From the IMG/VR virus record IMGVR_UViG_3300025087_000071, positions 1-59,445 of that record: a stretch of 59,445 bases of DNA. One strand, given 5' to 3'. The DNA comes from a virus. A program made the translations under genes and the position numbers. The notes under the pieces were generated by a model that saw nothing but the letters and a program-made list of their open reading frames with translations, made no database searches and was not told where the DNA came from. This document shows, piece by piece, positions 1 through 7,727 of this stretch (its first letter is position 1; the number at the start of each line of letters is the position of its first letter).

Positions 1-320
1 TGAAGGGCATCACGCTGCCGACCTCGGTGGGCGGCTGGCTCGATCTGAGAGGTTGCGACCTGAAGGGCATCACGCTGCCGACCTCGGTGGGCGGCTCGCT
101 CGATCTGAGCGGTTGCGACCTGAAGGGCATCACGCTGCCGACCTCGGTGGGCGGCTGGCTCGATCTGAGCGGTTGCGACCTGAAGGACATCACGCTGCCG
201 ACCTCGGTGGGCGGCTCGCTCGATCTGAGCGGTTGCGACCTGAAGGACATCACGCTGCCGACCTCGGTGGGCGGCTCGCTCGATCTGAGCGGTTGCGACC
301 TGAAGGACATCACGCTGCCT
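1..320 (+). repeat. 60-bp tandem repeat, five-plus units
   Basis: Five near-identical 60-bp units run from the first base and a partial unit follows. Units differ only at a few positions (GGCTGG/GGCTCG, AGAGG/AGCGG, AAGGGC/AAGGAC). The period is a multiple of three and keeps one frame open, so the repeat is coding: each unit gives 20 residues. The array is cut by the window edge, so its true copy number is unknown and a short-read assembly could have collapsed it. Confidence 0.95.
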
Positions 321-350
321 GACAATCTTAAAAACAAAGTAATTCGATGA
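3..350 (+). CDS. C-terminal part of a 20-residue-repeat protein (5' truncated)
   Basis: The frame is open to the window edge, so the start is missing. The visible product is a stack of 20-residue units with the pattern LDLSGCDLK-GITLPTSVGGS, then a short tail ending NLKNKVIR. Regularly spaced Leu/Ile with invariant Gly and Cys suggests a solenoid of the pentapeptide or leucine-rich-repeat kind, usually a binding scaffold. Function is unknown. The stop overlaps the next start (ATGA). The gene transcribed leftward off the other window end also opens in short repeats (59401-59436). Confidence 0.8.
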   Translation, partial: KGITLPTSVGGWLDLRGCDLKGITLPTSVGGSLDLSGCDLKGITLPTSVGGWLDLSGCDLKDITLPTSVGGSLDLSGCDLKDITLPTSVGGSLDLSGCDLKDITLPDNLKNKVIR

Positions 351-598
351 CTCCCATCCTACCCATGACTATCACGCCCGCCGACAGCGGCTACGACATG
401 GTGCGCCTCGTCGTCATCGTTGCCGTCCTGACTTCATCTGCATGGGCATGGCTCTTGAACGACGAGCGCGCCGCGCATGAGCGCCAGCTTGCCGAGGCCG
501 TCGGCGCACCGCTCAAACTCTCACAGCCACGGATGCTGACTATCGAGTACGGCAGCGGGGCGAAGGTGAGGATCGCCATCAAGGAAGTCACGCCATGA
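347..598 (+). CDS. small single-pass membrane protein
   Basis: 83 residues. It overlaps the preceding stop by ATGA; an internal ATG at 365 is an alternative start. A hydrophobic stretch at about residues 18-36 (MVRLVVIVAVLTSSAWAW) is a likely membrane anchor, followed by a charged soluble tail. No family is recognised. It lies in a chain of overlapping tiny genes and its stop overlaps the next start. Confidence 0.6.
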   Translation: MTPILPMTITPADSGYDMVRLVVIVAVLTSSAWAWLLNDERAAHERQLAEAVGAPLKLSQPRMLTIEYGSGAKVRIAIKEVTP

Positions 599-723
599 CT
601 GCCCCGAACCATCGTTACTGGTACGACCAAGGCCGCTCCGATCAGCGCCGCCGGGACTGGCCGGTGATCGCTGCCTGCCTGCTGGCGATTGCCATCATCG
701 TTTTCGTGGGGGGCAAATCATGA
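595..723 (+). CDS. 42-residue membrane peptide
   Basis: Starts MTAPNHRYWYDQ and has a basic Arg-rich stretch (about residues 14-21) followed by one hydrophobic helix (PVIAACLLAIAIIVFV) at the C-terminus. It overlaps both neighbours by ATGA, which supports translation by coupling. It resembles small phage tail-anchored inner-membrane peptides, but no family is recognised. Confidence 0.6.
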   Translation: MTAPNHRYWYDQGRSDQRRRDWPVIAACLLAIAIIVFVGGKS

Positions 724-995
724 CTTGGCTGACGCTCGAAGGCACGCGTAACGGACGCGATTTTTTCGCCGCCACCATTGAGCTCCCGCGCACGCCCGAT
801 CCCTATGAGGCCAAGCGCGAGGCGGCGATACAGACGCTGGGAGAGCGATACGTGCTCGACCGCGCCCGCTACGTCACGCGAGGCGACTACTCGCAGCACG
901 AGTCGCACGGCGCGGACGTGGCGCAAACGTTCGAACGGGTCCGCGAGCGAACCAAGCCGACAACATTGATAATTCATCAGGAGGCAAAAGCATGA
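720..995 (+). CDS. hypothetical protein, 91 aa
   Basis: Soluble and rich in charged residues, with no membrane segment. The sequence MTWLTLEGTRNGRDFF followed by an Arg/Glu-rich helical region is not one I recognise. The ATGA overlap with the upstream membrane peptide and the ATG of the next gene inside its end place it in the same co-translated accessory chain. Confidence 0.6.
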   Translation: MTWLTLEGTRNGRDFFAATIELPRTPDPYEAKREAAIQTLGERYVLDRARYVTRGDYSQHESHGADVAQTFERVRERTKPTTLIIHQEAKA

Positions 996-1075
996 TCGTG
1001 AAAATGGTAAGCGAAACTGACGACGCCACGGCCCTGGAATGGCTCATCATGATGTTCGCGAAGCGGGCAGCATGA
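992..1075 (+). CDS. 27-residue peptide
   Basis: A short frame (MIVKMVSETDD...) overlapping its upstream neighbour's stop by ATGA and the next start by ATGA, with a good Shine-Dalgarno (AGGAGG) ending 10 bases before the ATG. The SD and the coupling on both sides are the evidence; no family can be assigned at this length. Confidence 0.45.
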   Translation: MIVKMVSETDDATALEWLIMMFAKRAA

Positions 1076-1311
1076 CCATTACCGAACCCCGCTATTTTCA
1101 TCTCATGCCGCCCGGCGAATGGAAGCGCCTGTGCGCAGAGGGTACGACTTGGCGCGGGCTTCAGCACATGGGCTACGCGCAACCTGACTGGTGCTCGTAT
1201 CCCGATGCGCTGGACGGGTTGATGGGTTGCTGGTCGCTGATTTACCAGAGGGTGACGGGCGAAGAATATTGCAAGGACTGCGATCTCTACAAACCAAAGG
1301 ACACGCCATGA
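1072..1311 (+). CDS. hypothetical protein, Cys- and Trp-rich
   Basis: 79 residues from the ATG at 1072 (MTITEPRYFHLMPPGEW); the frame extends upstream, but this start overlaps the previous stop. A C-terminal CKDC pair and an upstream Cys could bind metal. It has several Trp (GEWKRL, TTWRGL, PDWCSY, CWSL). Function unknown. Confidence 0.6.
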   Translation: MTITEPRYFHLMPPGEWKRLCAEGTTWRGLQHMGYAQPDWCSYPDALDGLMGCWSLIYQRVTGEEYCKDCDLYKPKDTP

Positions 1312-2060
1312 CCAACGAATCGGAATCCAGCGTCTGCCCTCATTGCGGATTGAAAATTGGCGAAGGCTATGCCGGAATTCCCTTGTGCCGACAACCGTGG
1401 GTAGGTTCATCAGAAGCAATACTGACTTTACCAAATTGCATTCTGCAAAGGTCCAAAGGTTCCAGCGCCGGAGTGCCTGATAACCGCGAGGCTCAGGTCG
1501 GTACCGTTACCGGAGGCACACTCCCCGCTGGACCCCGCTCCGGTTGCGAAGTGGCCGACATGCTCGCCGGGCATCCACCGCTGGTCAAACGAGAAGCGGG
1601 CATGATCTATCTTGATTTGACTGGGGCTAATCACCGTATCAAATCTTTGGAGCGCGAACTCTCCGCCACCCGCGCCAGCGAGGCGATGTATATCGCGCGG
1701 GCACGAAAGGCAGAGAGCGAGCTTGCCGACGCAACAGCCAAATGTGTCCATGCGCATGACGCTCTTAACGCCGAACGCGGGCGCGCGGGAGAAGTGGATC
1801 GAGCCCTTGATCACGAACGGCAAATAAATGCTGCATCAGCGCGCAATCTTACTACGCTCGCACATCAGCTTGCCACCGAGCGCAAGGCGCTGGACGATAT
1901 TATGCACGCTTCCGCGCAGATGTTAGAGCGGACACGGGAACGGTGCAAAGATGCTTTGTCGGAACTCTATGTTGATGCCTCAAAAGCAACGATTGAACAG
2001 GTTAATTCAACCATCAACGCCCTCCAACCCGAAGCGCCCGAGCAGGGCGGGGAGAAATGA
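1308..2060 (+). CDS. zinc-ribbon and coiled-coil protein
   Basis: 250 residues from the ATG at 1308. The N-terminus has a CPHCG knuckle (about residues 9-13) and a later single Cys. The second half (about residues 105-235) is a long Ala/Glu/Arg coiled coil with many heptads. The protein ends PEQGGEK; the DNA encoding that end recurs at other gene ends here (see the repeat at 2036). Early-region phage accessory protein of unknown role. Confidence 0.65.
   Translation: MTNESESSVCPHCGLKIGEGYAGIPLCRQPWVGSSEAILTLPNCILQRSKGSSAGVPDNREAQVGTVTGGTLPAGPRSGCEVADMLAGHPPLVKREAGMIYLDLTGANHRIKSLERELSATRASEAMYIARARKAESELADATAKCVHAHDALNAERGRAGEVDRALDHERQINAASARNLTTLAHQLATERKALDDIMHASAQMLERTRERCKDALSELYVDASKATIEQVNSTINALQPEAPEQGGEK
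2036..2054 (+). repeat. 19-bp gene-end element, copy 1 (copies at 2896 and, shorter, 2702)
   Basis: The stretch GCCCGAGCAGGGCGGGGAG ends this gene and is repeated exactly at 2896-2914 at the end of another; a shorter form occurs at 2702-2712. It encodes P-E-Q-G-G-E and supplies a purine-rich stretch before the next start, so it may double as a ribosome-binding cassette. The copies suggest duplication of small gene modules. Confidence 0.7.
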
Positions 2061-2061
2061 G

Positions 2062-2223
2062 ATGACAGATGCCGATTTCCGACCCTGCCCACAGTGCCCG
2101 GATGGCTACGTGTGGAACAGCGATGGGTCGACAGGGAAAACGTGCCAACTATGCAAGGGGTATGCGGTCGTCAATCCAGACGGCTCGCCATTGACCAAGG
2201 AACAACAGGAGGGAAAGCCATGA
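2062..2223 (+). CDS. small zinc-finger protein
   Basis: 53 residues starting MTDADFRPCPQCPDG. Two Cys pairs, CPQC near residue 9 and CQLC near residue 31, are spaced like a zinc ribbon. The start lies just after the upstream stop, with the repeated GGCGGGGAG acting as SD. No wider similarity is recognised. Confidence 0.6.
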   Translation: MTDADFRPCPQCPDGYVWNSDGSTGKTCQLCKGYAVVNPDGSPLTKEQQEGKP

Positions 2224-2726
2224 CCACCGACCACACCGCTGACTTCATGCAGCAAATGGAAGTGAAGTTTGGTCCACTTCCACCTGTCACGCGACAAATG
2301 CTTGAGTTTTCATTTCAGCAAGGACTCGCCCAATCCGCCCAGCCGGTGGCGTGGATGGTGAAATCTAGCTATGGCAACGATGAAATCGAGCAACACTTGT
2401 TCGACAACGAAGAGGAAGCGCGCGCGGATATTGCTGGCAACGGCGGCATTCTCATTCCCCTCTACTCCACCCCACCCGACAGCCTCGCCGTCGCGCAGGC
2501 GCTTAAGCAAGCTGAGCAAGAATGTTACAGAGAGCGCGACAAAGCCGATGCTGGCGAATGGCAAGATGCAAGCGGCTCAGCGTGGGCCTTGGGATTTGGT
2601 TTTGCCTGCAATTTGCTCGGCAAGCGAATCCGTGCCCTTATCCCATCCGATCTAGTGGCCGAAGCACTACCGACCGCGCAGGCGCTGGAGAAGGCCGAAT
2701 CGCCCGAGCAGGACGAAAAAGCATGA
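2220..2726 (+). CDS. phage accessory protein, paralogue of the 3146 gene
   Basis: 168 residues from the ATG at 2220. A central block QPVAWMVKS leads to an IPLYSTPP motif and then SLAVAQALKQAEQEC. The pattern Q-P-V-A-W ... P-L-Y-S/T is common in small early proteins of lambdoid-type phages of unknown role. The same blocks recur in the 3146-3658 gene, so the two are paralogues. The C-terminus PEQDEKA carries the shortened gene-end element. Confidence 0.65.
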   Translation: MTTDHTADFMQQMEVKFGPLPPVTRQMLEFSFQQGLAQSAQPVAWMVKSSYGNDEIEQHLFDNEEEARADIAGNGGILIPLYSTPPDSLAVAQALKQAEQECYRERDKADAGEWQDASGSAWALGFGFACNLLGKRIRALIPSDLVAEALPTAQALEKAESPEQDEKA

Positions 2727-2926
2727 ACCGCAAACAACGCGATCAGAATCGTGCCAATGCATGGAGAGTTGTGAACAATGCGATTATCTGTCCTGAGTGC
2801 GGCGGACGTGGCGCGCACTGGGACGGCTTGCCGGTCACGTTGCAGCACATCATCGACAAAACTCAGCCCAGAGGATTTTGGATATGTGCAAAAGTGCCCG
2901 AGCAGGGCGGGGAGGATGGAAAATGA
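2723..2926 (+). CDS. small zinc-ribbon protein
   Basis: 67 residues (MNRKQRDQNRANAW...). A CPECGGRG knuckle near residue 24 and a later Cys suggest a small metal-binding fold. The C-terminus PEQGGEDGK is encoded by the 19-bp repeat at 2896-2914. Overlaps both neighbours by four bases. Confidence 0.6.
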   Translation: MNRKQRDQNRANAWRVVNNAIICPECGGRGAHWDGLPVTLQHIIDKTQPRGFWICAKVPEQGGEDGK

Positions 2927-3153
2927 GCGAATATGTTCACCTGATTGGAGCAGAACAAGTGCAATCTGCTGCCGTATCTATGCGCGGCGCAGCGGAAGAA
3001 ATGCGCCAAGCCGCCATGACAATCGATGGCGCACTCGAGCGCCATAGGCTGTTCATGGATGATTGGTTGCAGAAACTCGAGCAGGTACTTTCGGAGCGAA
3101 TACCGTGCCACTGCTCAGTGTGCGGGCACCAGGAGAGACTAGAGTATGACTAA
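2923..3153 (+). CDS. hypothetical protein with C-terminal Cys cluster
   Basis: 76 residues (MSEYVHLIGAEQV...). A helical, Met/Ala/Glu-rich body is followed by a C-x-C-x2-C-x-H type ending (PCHCSVCGHQE) that could bind zinc. The next gene starts at 3146, inside its 3' end. Confidence 0.55.
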   Translation: MSEYVHLIGAEQVQSAAVSMRGAAEEMRQAAMTIDGALERHRLFMDDWLQKLEQVLSERIPCHCSVCGHQERLEYD

Positions 3154-3658
3154 CACTCCCAACCGCACAGACGACAAAGCCGGTCAGCCGGTGGCGTATG
3201 GGGTGCAATCAAATGACGATGGTTCCCTCTCGACTAAGATTGCGCCGACAGGCTACATGATGTTTGGCAAACTCATGGAGGATCTGAAAAACGATCCATG
3301 GGTGACAGCCGGGAGAGCATCAATCGTTCCACTCTACTCCACCCAACGCGAATCCCTCGCCGTCGCGCAGGCGCTGGAGCGGGCGCGTATCGCCATGTGT
3401 GCAAAATGTCGTGATGGAGATATACCGGAGTTTCAGCCAGACCCCATACCTACATGGTGGCATGACGCAGTAGAATGCTGCGCGGCGCCCATCCTGCGTC
3501 TTATCCCCGTCGACCTCGCAACCGAGGCGCGGAGGCAGAAGGAGGATGCGGCAAGGTATTGCGCCATCCGCAGAATGCTGCACTGGTTCAAGCAGTATTT
3601 TTCTACCCCGGAGGAAGTTGACGCTGAAGTTGACGCCGCCCGGAAGCAGGCGACATGA
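3146..3658 (+). CDS. phage accessory protein, paralogue of the 2220 gene
   Basis: 170 residues. Shares with the 2220 gene the ordered blocks GQPVAYGVQS, VPLYSTQ and SLAVAQALERA, and similar DNA over the last two, so an older duplication is likely. A later MCAKCRDGD knuckle and a charged helical C-terminus are its own. Role unknown. Its stop overlaps the XF1762-like start (ATGA). Confidence 0.65.
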   Translation: MTNTPNRTDDKAGQPVAYGVQSNDDGSLSTKIAPTGYMMFGKLMEDLKNDPWVTAGRASIVPLYSTQRESLAVAQALERARIAMCAKCRDGDIPEFQPDPIPTWWHDAVECCAAPILRLIPVDLATEARRQKEDAARYCAIRRMLHWFKQYFSTPEEVDAEVDAARKQAT

Positions 3659-4104
3659 GCCTGAATGTAACTCCAATAGACTTTGCCGAAGCAAATGCTT
3701 TTGTGGCTACGCATCACCGTCACCATAAGCAAATGCCTGGGTGCAAATTCAGTATTGCCGTATCAGATGCCGAAGGCAAAGTGCGCGGAGTTGCGATGAT
3801 TGGAAGGCCGGTCGCAAGAAACTCAGATAACGGCTATACACTCGAAGTGAATCGGGTTTGTACGGATGGCGCTAGGAATGCCTGCTCGATGCTTTACGGG
3901 GCTGCTTGGCGAGCGGCAAAGGCCCTCGGATACCGCAGACTTATCACCTACACCCTGCCGATCGAAGGAGGGGCAAGTCTCCGAGCGGCAGGATGGAAAT
4001 TGATAGGCGAACGGGGCGGCGGTAACTGGAATGTACCGAGCCGACCGAGAATCGACACAAATGAACTACTGCAAGGACAAAAATTGTTGTGGGAAGCGCC
4101 GTGA
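3655..4104 (+). CDS. XF1762-like protein (GNAT-like fold)
   Basis: 149 residues (MSLNVTPIDFAEANAFVATHHRHHK...). The order of motifs, HHRHHK, GVAMIGRPVAR, LEVNRVCTDG, ACSMLYGAAWRAAKALGY and YTLPIEGGASLRAAGW, matches the XF1762 family found in phages and prophages. That family is distantly acetyltransferase-like, but substrate and activity are unknown. I recognise the family by pattern, not by a search. Confidence 0.75.
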   Translation: MSLNVTPIDFAEANAFVATHHRHHKQMPGCKFSIAVSDAEGKVRGVAMIGRPVARNSDNGYTLEVNRVCTDGARNACSMLYGAAWRAAKALGYRRLITYTLPIEGGASLRAAGWKLIGERGGGNWNVPSRPRIDTNELLQGQKLLWEAP

Positions 4105-4373
4105 GCCTGAATGCCCTACTTGACATGGGCCGGGAAAGAATAGCCTTTATGCAGCAAGACTCTTGGAGAAAAGGGGAGCTGGGACTTGAGGCTTTATGTC
4201 CCCGTCCAAACGTAGCTGCGAAGCCGAAGGCGAAGAAGCGAAGAGTGTCGAGAGTCTATCACCGATTTTGCGGTGTTTTCGGCAATTTCGTTCCCTGCAC
4301 AATTAGTGGGGGTGTGCGGAGGGTTCAGCTACTACATGTTGTGGATGAAAAGTTCTTGACAACTACCTGTTGA
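4101..4373 (+). CDS. hypothetical protein, possibly truncated
   Basis: A GTG at 4101 overlaps the previous stop (GTGA). 90 residues: an N-terminal SLNALLDMGRERIAFMQQDSW block, a basic linker (KPKAKKRRVSR) and a Cys-rich end. The same frame stays open after its TGA as far as 4610, where the residues again look like a normal phage protein. An in-frame nonsense change or decay of a longer gene is possible. Confidence 0.4.
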   Translation: MSLNALLDMGRERIAFMQQDSWRKGELGLEALCPRPNVAAKPKAKKRRVSRVYHRFCGVFGNFVPCTISGGVRRVQLLHVVDEKFLTTTC

Positions 4374-4610
4374 GTAACGGGTATCTACCGGCATATTTCC
4401 CGATCTGCCAGCACCACGGCTTGGCAAGCCTGTAATTGCACAGTCACTTCGTCGGCGCGGCGGCAGGCGGAGGATGCAGCACTGCTCGATTGGATGGAAG
4501 CCAATCCAGGGGAGGCATTTGAGGCAATTGAAAATGCAGGATACAGTTGCGAAAACTGGACCGCGCCCAATTTTAGGGCGGCGATCACCAGGGCGATGAA
4601 GGAAGGGTGA
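4374..4610 (+). pseudogene. open frame downstream of TGA, probable remnant or small gene
   Basis: This stretch continues the 4101 frame after its TGA. No ATG, GTG or TTG occurs until ATG 4494, which would give 38 residues (MEANPGEAFEAIENAGYSC...). The residues before that ATG (RQAEDAALLDW) look like a natural lead-in, so the real start or frame may be damaged. It is either the 3' part of a broken gene or a small gene with a rare start. Confidence 0.35.
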
Positions 4611-4614
4611 TGAC

Positions 4615-5067
4615 ATGAGTGAACTAGAACTAACCGCAAACGGCGACGCCAAGGTCGAGGTCAAAGACTTGATCGGTCAAGCCCTCGACTTCTGGGTGTG
4701 CCTGTGCCTGGGGCAACGCGGGGTCGATATTATGGCGCTGCCGGCCCCCACGGCCTATTCCTCGGACTGGAACATGGGCGGACCGCTCATCCAAGCGCAG
4801 AACATCGCCGTCACCCCGATGCCGCCGGCGATGATCGAATGGGCCGGGATCTGGCCGAGACCAGCGAAGGCGAGTAAGCTGATCCTGCCGCAATCGGTGC
4901 AGAATGGTCCGGCTCGAGTCGGGATGCACGGGCCGACCCCGCTGATTGCGGCGATGCGGGCGTTTGTGGCGGGAGTAGCGGGGGCCGGTATCTTGCTGCC
5001 GGAGCACTACCACGAGGTCTACAAGCGCGAACTTGAGGCAGCGAACCAGCCAAGGACAGTGCAATGA
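4615..5067 (+). CDS. DUF2591-like phage protein
   Basis: 150 residues. The motifs LDFWVCLCLG, YSSDWNMGGPLIQAQNI and GPTPLIAAMRAFVAG follow the DUF2591 pattern (Y-S-x-D-W ... G-P-L-I ... T-P-L-I-A-A-M-R-A) of small lambdoid-phage accessory proteins related to NinX. Biochemical role unknown. ATGA overlap with the next gene. Confidence 0.75.
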   Translation: MSELELTANGDAKVEVKDLIGQALDFWVCLCLGQRGVDIMALPAPTAYSSDWNMGGPLIQAQNIAVTPMPPAMIEWAGIWPRPAKASKLILPQSVQNGPARVGMHGPTPLIAAMRAFVAGVAGAGILLPEHYHEVYKRELEAANQPRTVQ

Positions 5068-5702
5068 TTACCGCGGCTAGAATTAAAGTGTCCGCAAATC
5101 GAAGAATAGTAACTGCTGGCACTGTCTTTCGAAGACTGAGTGTTATCTCAGAAGTTGAACAGCGCGGTGGTCGGCGGTACTTTCGTTGTCTCTGTGAATG
5201 TGGAAAAACAACAATAGTCTCGTTGTCAAATCTCGTTGTCAAAAATGGCGTTGGCTCGTGTGGTTGTCTGCGCCGTTTGCCTTTTATTCACGGCATGGGA
5301 CACACCAAAATATACAAGATATGGAGCGCGATGGTACGAAGATGTTCATCACCACGCGATGCTGGGTTCAAAAACTATGGCGCTCGCGGTATTGTGGTCT
5401 GTGAGAGATGGATGACTTTCGAGCGGTTCTATTCAGACATGGGCAACAGACCAGATGGTCTAACGCTCGAACGACGCGACAATGAAGGCCCATATTCGCC
5501 AGATAATTGCTATTGGGCGACGAGAAGCATTCAAGCGCGGAACACGCGGCTTACTCTACAATTGACTGTTGGCGGCATCACAAAACCACTTGTCACTTGG
5601 GCTGAAGAGGCTGGATTGAACATCAATACAGTGCGAAGTAGGGTACGCGAACTTGGGTGGACTCCTGAGCAAGCGTTGGCTGAACCAGCAAGAGGGAAAT
5701 GA
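5064..5702 (+). CDS. HNH-like phage protein, probable homing-type nuclease relative
   Basis: 212 residues. The N-terminal part has a Cys-rich block (CECGK ... SCGC, about residues 48-71). The centre has the run IYKIWSAMVRRC, NYGARGIVVCERW, FERFYSDMGNRP and LERRDNEGPYSPDNCYWA, typical of a widespread phage family annotated HNH or AP2/HNH-like. A classic HNH triad is not clearly visible, so activity is uncertain. Its DNA is richer in A/T than its neighbours, as expected for an acquired mobile gene. Confidence 0.7.
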   Translation: MITAARIKVSANRRIVTAGTVFRRLSVISEVEQRGGRRYFRCLCECGKTTIVSLSNLVVKNGVGSCGCLRRLPFIHGMGHTKIYKIWSAMVRRCSSPRDAGFKNYGARGIVVCERWMTFERFYSDMGNRPDGLTLERRDNEGPYSPDNCYWATRSIQARNTRLTLQLTVGGITKPLVTWAEEAGLNINTVRSRVRELGWTPEQALAEPARGK

Positions 5703-6346
5703 TGCTTATTACACCGCAACAGTTAAAAAATATTTGCCCCCATGTCAGAGAGCCAGATATGTGGTCGGATGCGTTGTCTGCAGCAGCAGAGGAATTTATG
5801 ATCAACACGCCGCGACGACTGTCCGGGTGGATTGGTCAAATGGCCCACGAGAGCGCAGAATTTAACGTGGTGGTGGAGAACTTGAACTACGGCGCTGCCG
5901 GGCTTCTCGCCACATTCCGCCGGCACTTCACCGAACAAGAGGCGCAATCCTATGCACATCATCCCGAACGAATCGCCAGCCGGGCCTATGCCAACCGACT
6001 CGGTAATGGCGATGAAGCATCGGGCGACGGCTGGCGCTTCCGTGGCCGTGGACCTATTCAGGCTACTGGCCGCGATCTGCACGAGCTGCTTTGCGCTGAC
6101 CTGGGCATTGACTGCGTGGCACATCCTGAACTTCTCGAACTGCCTGAACACGGCGCTCGGGCTGCGGGGCATTTCTGGAAGGTCAACGGGTTCAATCGAA
6201 AAGCCGACCTGATGCAGTTCAATCTCATCACCAAAGGTGTAAACGGTATGTACCGCTGGAACCGCGAGGGGGATCTGGACCGCGCCGGGTACTACGAGGT
6301 TGCCTGCGACGTGTTGGGTGTGATTGATGGGAGTCAGGCCGCATGA
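5699..6346 (+). CDS. endolysin, GH19 chitinase-like
   Basis: 215 residues. Motifs GQMAHESAEF (candidate catalytic Glu at about 51), ENLNYGAAGL, ASRAYANRLGNGDEASGDGWRFRGRG and ITKGVNG follow the family 19 lysozyme-like endolysins of phages. It would cut peptidoglycan at lysis. No signal peptide is visible, so it needs a holin. ATGATG at 5699 offers two starts; the first overlaps the upstream stop. The nearest spanin is 2.5 kb downstream. Confidence 0.85.
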   Translation: MMLITPQQLKNICPHVREPDMWSDALSAAAEEFMINTPRRLSGWIGQMAHESAEFNVVVENLNYGAAGLLATFRRHFTEQEAQSYAHHPERIASRAYANRLGNGDEASGDGWRFRGRGPIQATGRDLHELLCADLGIDCVAHPELLELPEHGARAAGHFWKVNGFNRKADLMQFNLITKGVNGMYRWNREGDLDRAGYYEVACDVLGVIDGSQAA

Positions 6347-6435
6347 TGATCCGCATCATCCAAGTGCCGGGCTGGAGTCGGACGAAAAAGCTGATGATGG
6401 CATGCCACAATATTGCTGTGGTGGAGCTTCCGTAA
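6343..6435 (+). CDS. 30-residue peptide
   Basis: MMIRIIQVPGWSRTKK... overlaps the endolysin stop by ATGA and its TAA shares a base with the next ATG (TAATG). Coupling on both sides is the only evidence; the residues are basic and hydrophobic. Confidence 0.4.
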   Translation: MMIRIIQVPGWSRTKKLMMACHNIAVVELP

Positions 6436-6707
6436 TGGAAACCCTACATATCTATGCTCAAGGGATGTGGCACGAAGAAGCCTACATCATGGGCACACCG
6501 TATGCGCTCGGGTGCCTGCGCGCAGCGATAGATGCTGCTATTGCGATTGGGAAAGGTAATGCGGAATTGTTTGTGAACGATGGTGAGGGGTACACGGTTC
6601 ACGTTCTAGCGGCGAGCGATTCTGTGATGCAAGAAATGGCGGTCCCATACACGGATAAAATGGCGGCAGCGGAACCAAATGAGAGTGGACCGTGGAAATT
6701 ATTGTGA
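6435..6707 (+). CDS. hypothetical protein, 90 aa
   Basis: Starts METLHIYAQGMWHEEAY at the TAATG junction. The pattern (aromatic N-terminus, then Ala/Gly-rich helix LRAAIDAAIAIGKGNAELFV, then GEGYTVHVL) resembles small phage accessory proteins of unknown function. No metal site or membrane segment. Confidence 0.6.
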   Translation: METLHIYAQGMWHEEAYIMGTPYALGCLRAAIDAAIAIGKGNAELFVNDGEGYTVHVLAASDSVMQEMAVPYTDKMAAAEPNESGPWKLL

Positions 6708-6772
6708 GGCCGGAAACAATGACCCGTCCGCCCTACGCCACCCGCACCATACGTTAAAGCCGTGGAACTGCC

Positions 6773-6919
6773 GTGAAGCAAGAGCACACATTCCAAGTCA
6801 CGACCGAGCAGCAGCGCCTGGAGCCGGAACGTATGGCGTGCCAGCGCGGGGCCGAGGTCGGCGACAGGCTGCGTGCTGCTGTGCTGGCGCGGCATGAAGT
6901 GGAGGTGGAGGTGGTGTGA
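6773..6919 (+). CDS. 48-residue helical peptide, GTG start
   Basis: Frame from GTG 6773 (KQEHTFQVTTEQQRLE...) ends exactly where the next gene starts (GTGA). The product is charged and helical with a Val/Glu repeat tail (HEVEVEVV). The 66-base stretch upstream (6707-6772) holds only a 17-residue frame from GTG 6705. Confidence 0.45.
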   Translation: MKQEHTFQVTTEQQRLEPERMACQRGAEVGDRLRAAVLARHEVEVEVV

Positions 6920-7659
6920 AGCGTGAGCCATTATTCAAAACGGAAGCCGCGATGTGTGCCGCGTTTATTTCGTGGCTGTCCAGTTACCCGGAGTTTACAC
7001 CCTTCGCAGAGACTGCGGGATGGGATATCCTGCTTGTTCACGCCGATGGTACGCAGATTGGCGTACAGGCCAAGCTCAGATTCAACATGGCGGTACTGAA
7101 ACAGACCGTGGAGCGCGATCATGGATGGCAAGATATTGGCCCGGATTATCGCGCTGTTCTCGTCCCGGAAGATTATGACAACCGAGATATTTGCGATGCT
7201 CTTGGTCTGACATTAATCCTGCCGTGGAAACATTGGAACGGGACCGTTGAATTTAAACCGGATTTTAATGATCATTCCTACCAGCGATGGCATTTCTGTA
7301 ACCCGGAGAAGCGCCACGAGCTACCGGCTTATGTTCCAGACGTGCCGGCGGGTGTGCCGAGTCCATCGACACTATCAAAATGGAAAATAGGGGCCTTGGA
7401 GATTTGTGCCTTCATTGAATTGCGGGGATATGTTACCCGGCAAGATTTCCGACGTGCTGGAATAGATCATCGTCGTTGGGTCCAGGAATGGCTTGATGCC
7501 GTACCAGGAAATCCAGGTGCCTGGCGTTGGCGAGTCGGCGCTCATGAATTTTCAGCGAATCATCCTGTTGTGTATCCACAAATATTGGCGAAAGTCGGCG
7601 AGAGAATCGCCGAGGCCGGCGAGGCGCTGCGGTCGGCGGTGCGGGAGGGGGTGAAATGA
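6916..7659 (+). CDS. hypothetical protein with PD-(D/E)XK-like core
   Basis: 247 residues, GTG start. An N-terminal FISWLSSYPEF helix precedes GWDILLVHADGTQIGVQAK. That acidic-beta then Q-x-K arrangement is what remains of many PD-(D/E)XK nuclease cores, and is followed by YRAVLVPE. The second half (ICAFIELRGYVTRQDFRRAGI) looks like a winged helix, so the protein could bind DNA. Nuclease activity is inference only. Confidence 0.6.
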   Translation: MKREPLFKTEAAMCAAFISWLSSYPEFTPFAETAGWDILLVHADGTQIGVQAKLRFNMAVLKQTVERDHGWQDIGPDYRAVLVPEDYDNRDICDALGLTLILPWKHWNGTVEFKPDFNDHSYQRWHFCNPEKRHELPAYVPDVPAGVPSPSTLSKWKIGALEICAFIELRGYVTRQDFRRAGIDHRRWVQEWLDAVPGNPGAWRWRVGAHEFSANHPVVYPQILAKVGERIAEAGEALRSAVREGVK

Positions 7660-7727
7660 TTCACATCATTCAGGGCGATGCGCCAACCAAGATCAAGGTT
7701 GAGAGAAGAAGGCGCATATCCAAATGA
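7656..7727 (+). CDS. 23-residue basic peptide
   Basis: MIHIIQGDAPTKIKVERRRR... fits exactly between its neighbours, overlapping both by ATGA. Strongly basic C-terminus. Existence is inferred only from coupling. Confidence 0.35.
   Translation: MIHIIQGDAPTKIKVERRRRISK

Noticed and set aside
1-320. CRISPR-like or noncoding repeat array
   Set aside because: Units are contiguous with no spacers, the period is 60 bp (multiple of three) and the frame stays open, so it is a protein repeat.
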